NCBI GenBank assembly: GCA_024235695.1
Contig: JACKLX010000007.1
Coordinates: 62,001-126,000, forward strand
Direction of reading: 5' to 3'
Origin: Accumulibacter sp.
Lineage (GTDB): Bacteria > Pseudomonadota > Gammaproteobacteria > Burkholderiales > Rhodocyclaceae
Length of the DNA: 64,000 nt
Numbering within the stretch: position 1 is the first letter of the stretch; every line of letters begins with the position of its first letter. Both the position numbers and the translations under genes were made by a program. Below the pieces are notes generated by a model. That model saw only the letters and a program-made list of their open reading frames with translations. It was not told where the DNA came from and did not search any database. Below are positions 63,756-64,000 of the stretch, one piece after another.

Positions 63756-64000
63756 GCGAGCCGCCGCGGCCGACGACGGCCTGCCTGTCAGATCGGCATA
63801 GGGGCAGCCATGGCGGCTGCCTCCCTGCCACACCGCCCGCCCCGCCGGCGCCGGCAGCTGACGCCATGCCCGCTGCAGATCGGCGGAAATTGACCCACCG
63901 TTGGCGCGCGCCAACACCCAGGTTTTCGCCTCGGAGCGGGGTCAAGGGCCTCCCTGCAGCCACACCGCCCGCCGAGTACGCCGGGAATGGCTGTGTGCGC
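63756..64000. other. Right-edge non-coding sequence with inverted repeats
   Basis: No convincing gene. It holds the 16-base palindrome GTTGGCGCGCGCCAAC at 63900-63915, flanked by TTGACCC near 63890 and GGGTCAA near 63939, and a near-repeat of CCTCCCTGC(AG)CCACACCGCC at about 63820 and 63950. Such GGGTCAATTT-type strings occur at the ends of some IS21-family copies, but no transposase is present. Confidence 0.4.

Overview
The window is a high-GC chromosomal segment of a denitrifying betaproteobacterium. The gene content (clade II nitrous oxide reductase cluster, heme d1 genes, a full isc operon with two cysteine desulfurases, a MaoC-Pta/acetate kinase pair, PhoX, remnants of a Pst phosphate transporter) fits the Rhodocyclales and most resembles Candidatus Accumulibacter or a close relative. 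That assignment is inferred from gene content and protein sequence, not from a search. No rRNA, tRNA, CRISPR array or intact transposase gene was seen.

Layout. 1-12.9 kb is central metabolism: the end of a glutamate/aspartate-binding protein, gabD-gabT (4-aminobutyrate use), a universal stress protein, two SYLF-domain proteins flanking pta-ackA, 4-alpha-glucanotransferase and an EAL protein. 12.9-14.7 kb holds DUF2461, TfoX-like and thioredoxin 2 genes. 14.8-28.7 kb is a minus-strand denitrification block of 15 genes. In transcription order it is nosZ, a monoheme and a diheme cytochrome c, a NosB-like membrane protein, nosD, nosG, nosH, nosF, nosL, nosY, a TlpA-type thioredoxin, nirF, nirDL, nirG, nirH. 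Two FNR-type boxes lie in it at positions that match class II FNR promoters, one before nosZ and one before the diheme cytochrome. Hairpins after nosZ and after the diheme cytochrome could set different expression levels. A divergent plus-strand operon (membrane protein, SCO, PCu(A)C) probably handles copper delivery.

30.7-38.8 kb is the Fe-S operon iscR, second cysteine desulfurase, iscS, iscU, iscA, hscB, hscA, fdx, iscX, DUF2237, with cysE and trmJ upstream. A good IscR type 1 site overlaps the -35 element of the iscR promoter and the end of cysE. 39.7-45.7 kb carries suhB, ald, an ECF-type sigma factor, a PhoX-family protein, and two small ribbon-helix-helix-like proteins. 46.0-48.6 kb is a zinc/manganese ABC transporter. 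49.2-53.5 kb is an eroding segment: a pstSCAB operon in which all four genes have internal deletions, frameshifts or stops, then a GNAT gene, a frameshifted alpha/beta hydrolase and a damaged hypothetical gene. From 53.8 kb come a methyl-accepting chemotaxis protein, recG, ridA, TPR, SPOR and DUF2802 proteins, and a fatty-acid beta-oxidation pair (fadA and a FadN-type fadB) with a strong promoter and a palindromic TetR-type operator.

I found no clearly new biological system. The points most worth a second look are the decayed pst operon, the FNR-controlled two-part nos transcription, the amber-interrupted acetyltransferase, the IscR site inside cysE, and the operator in front of fadB.
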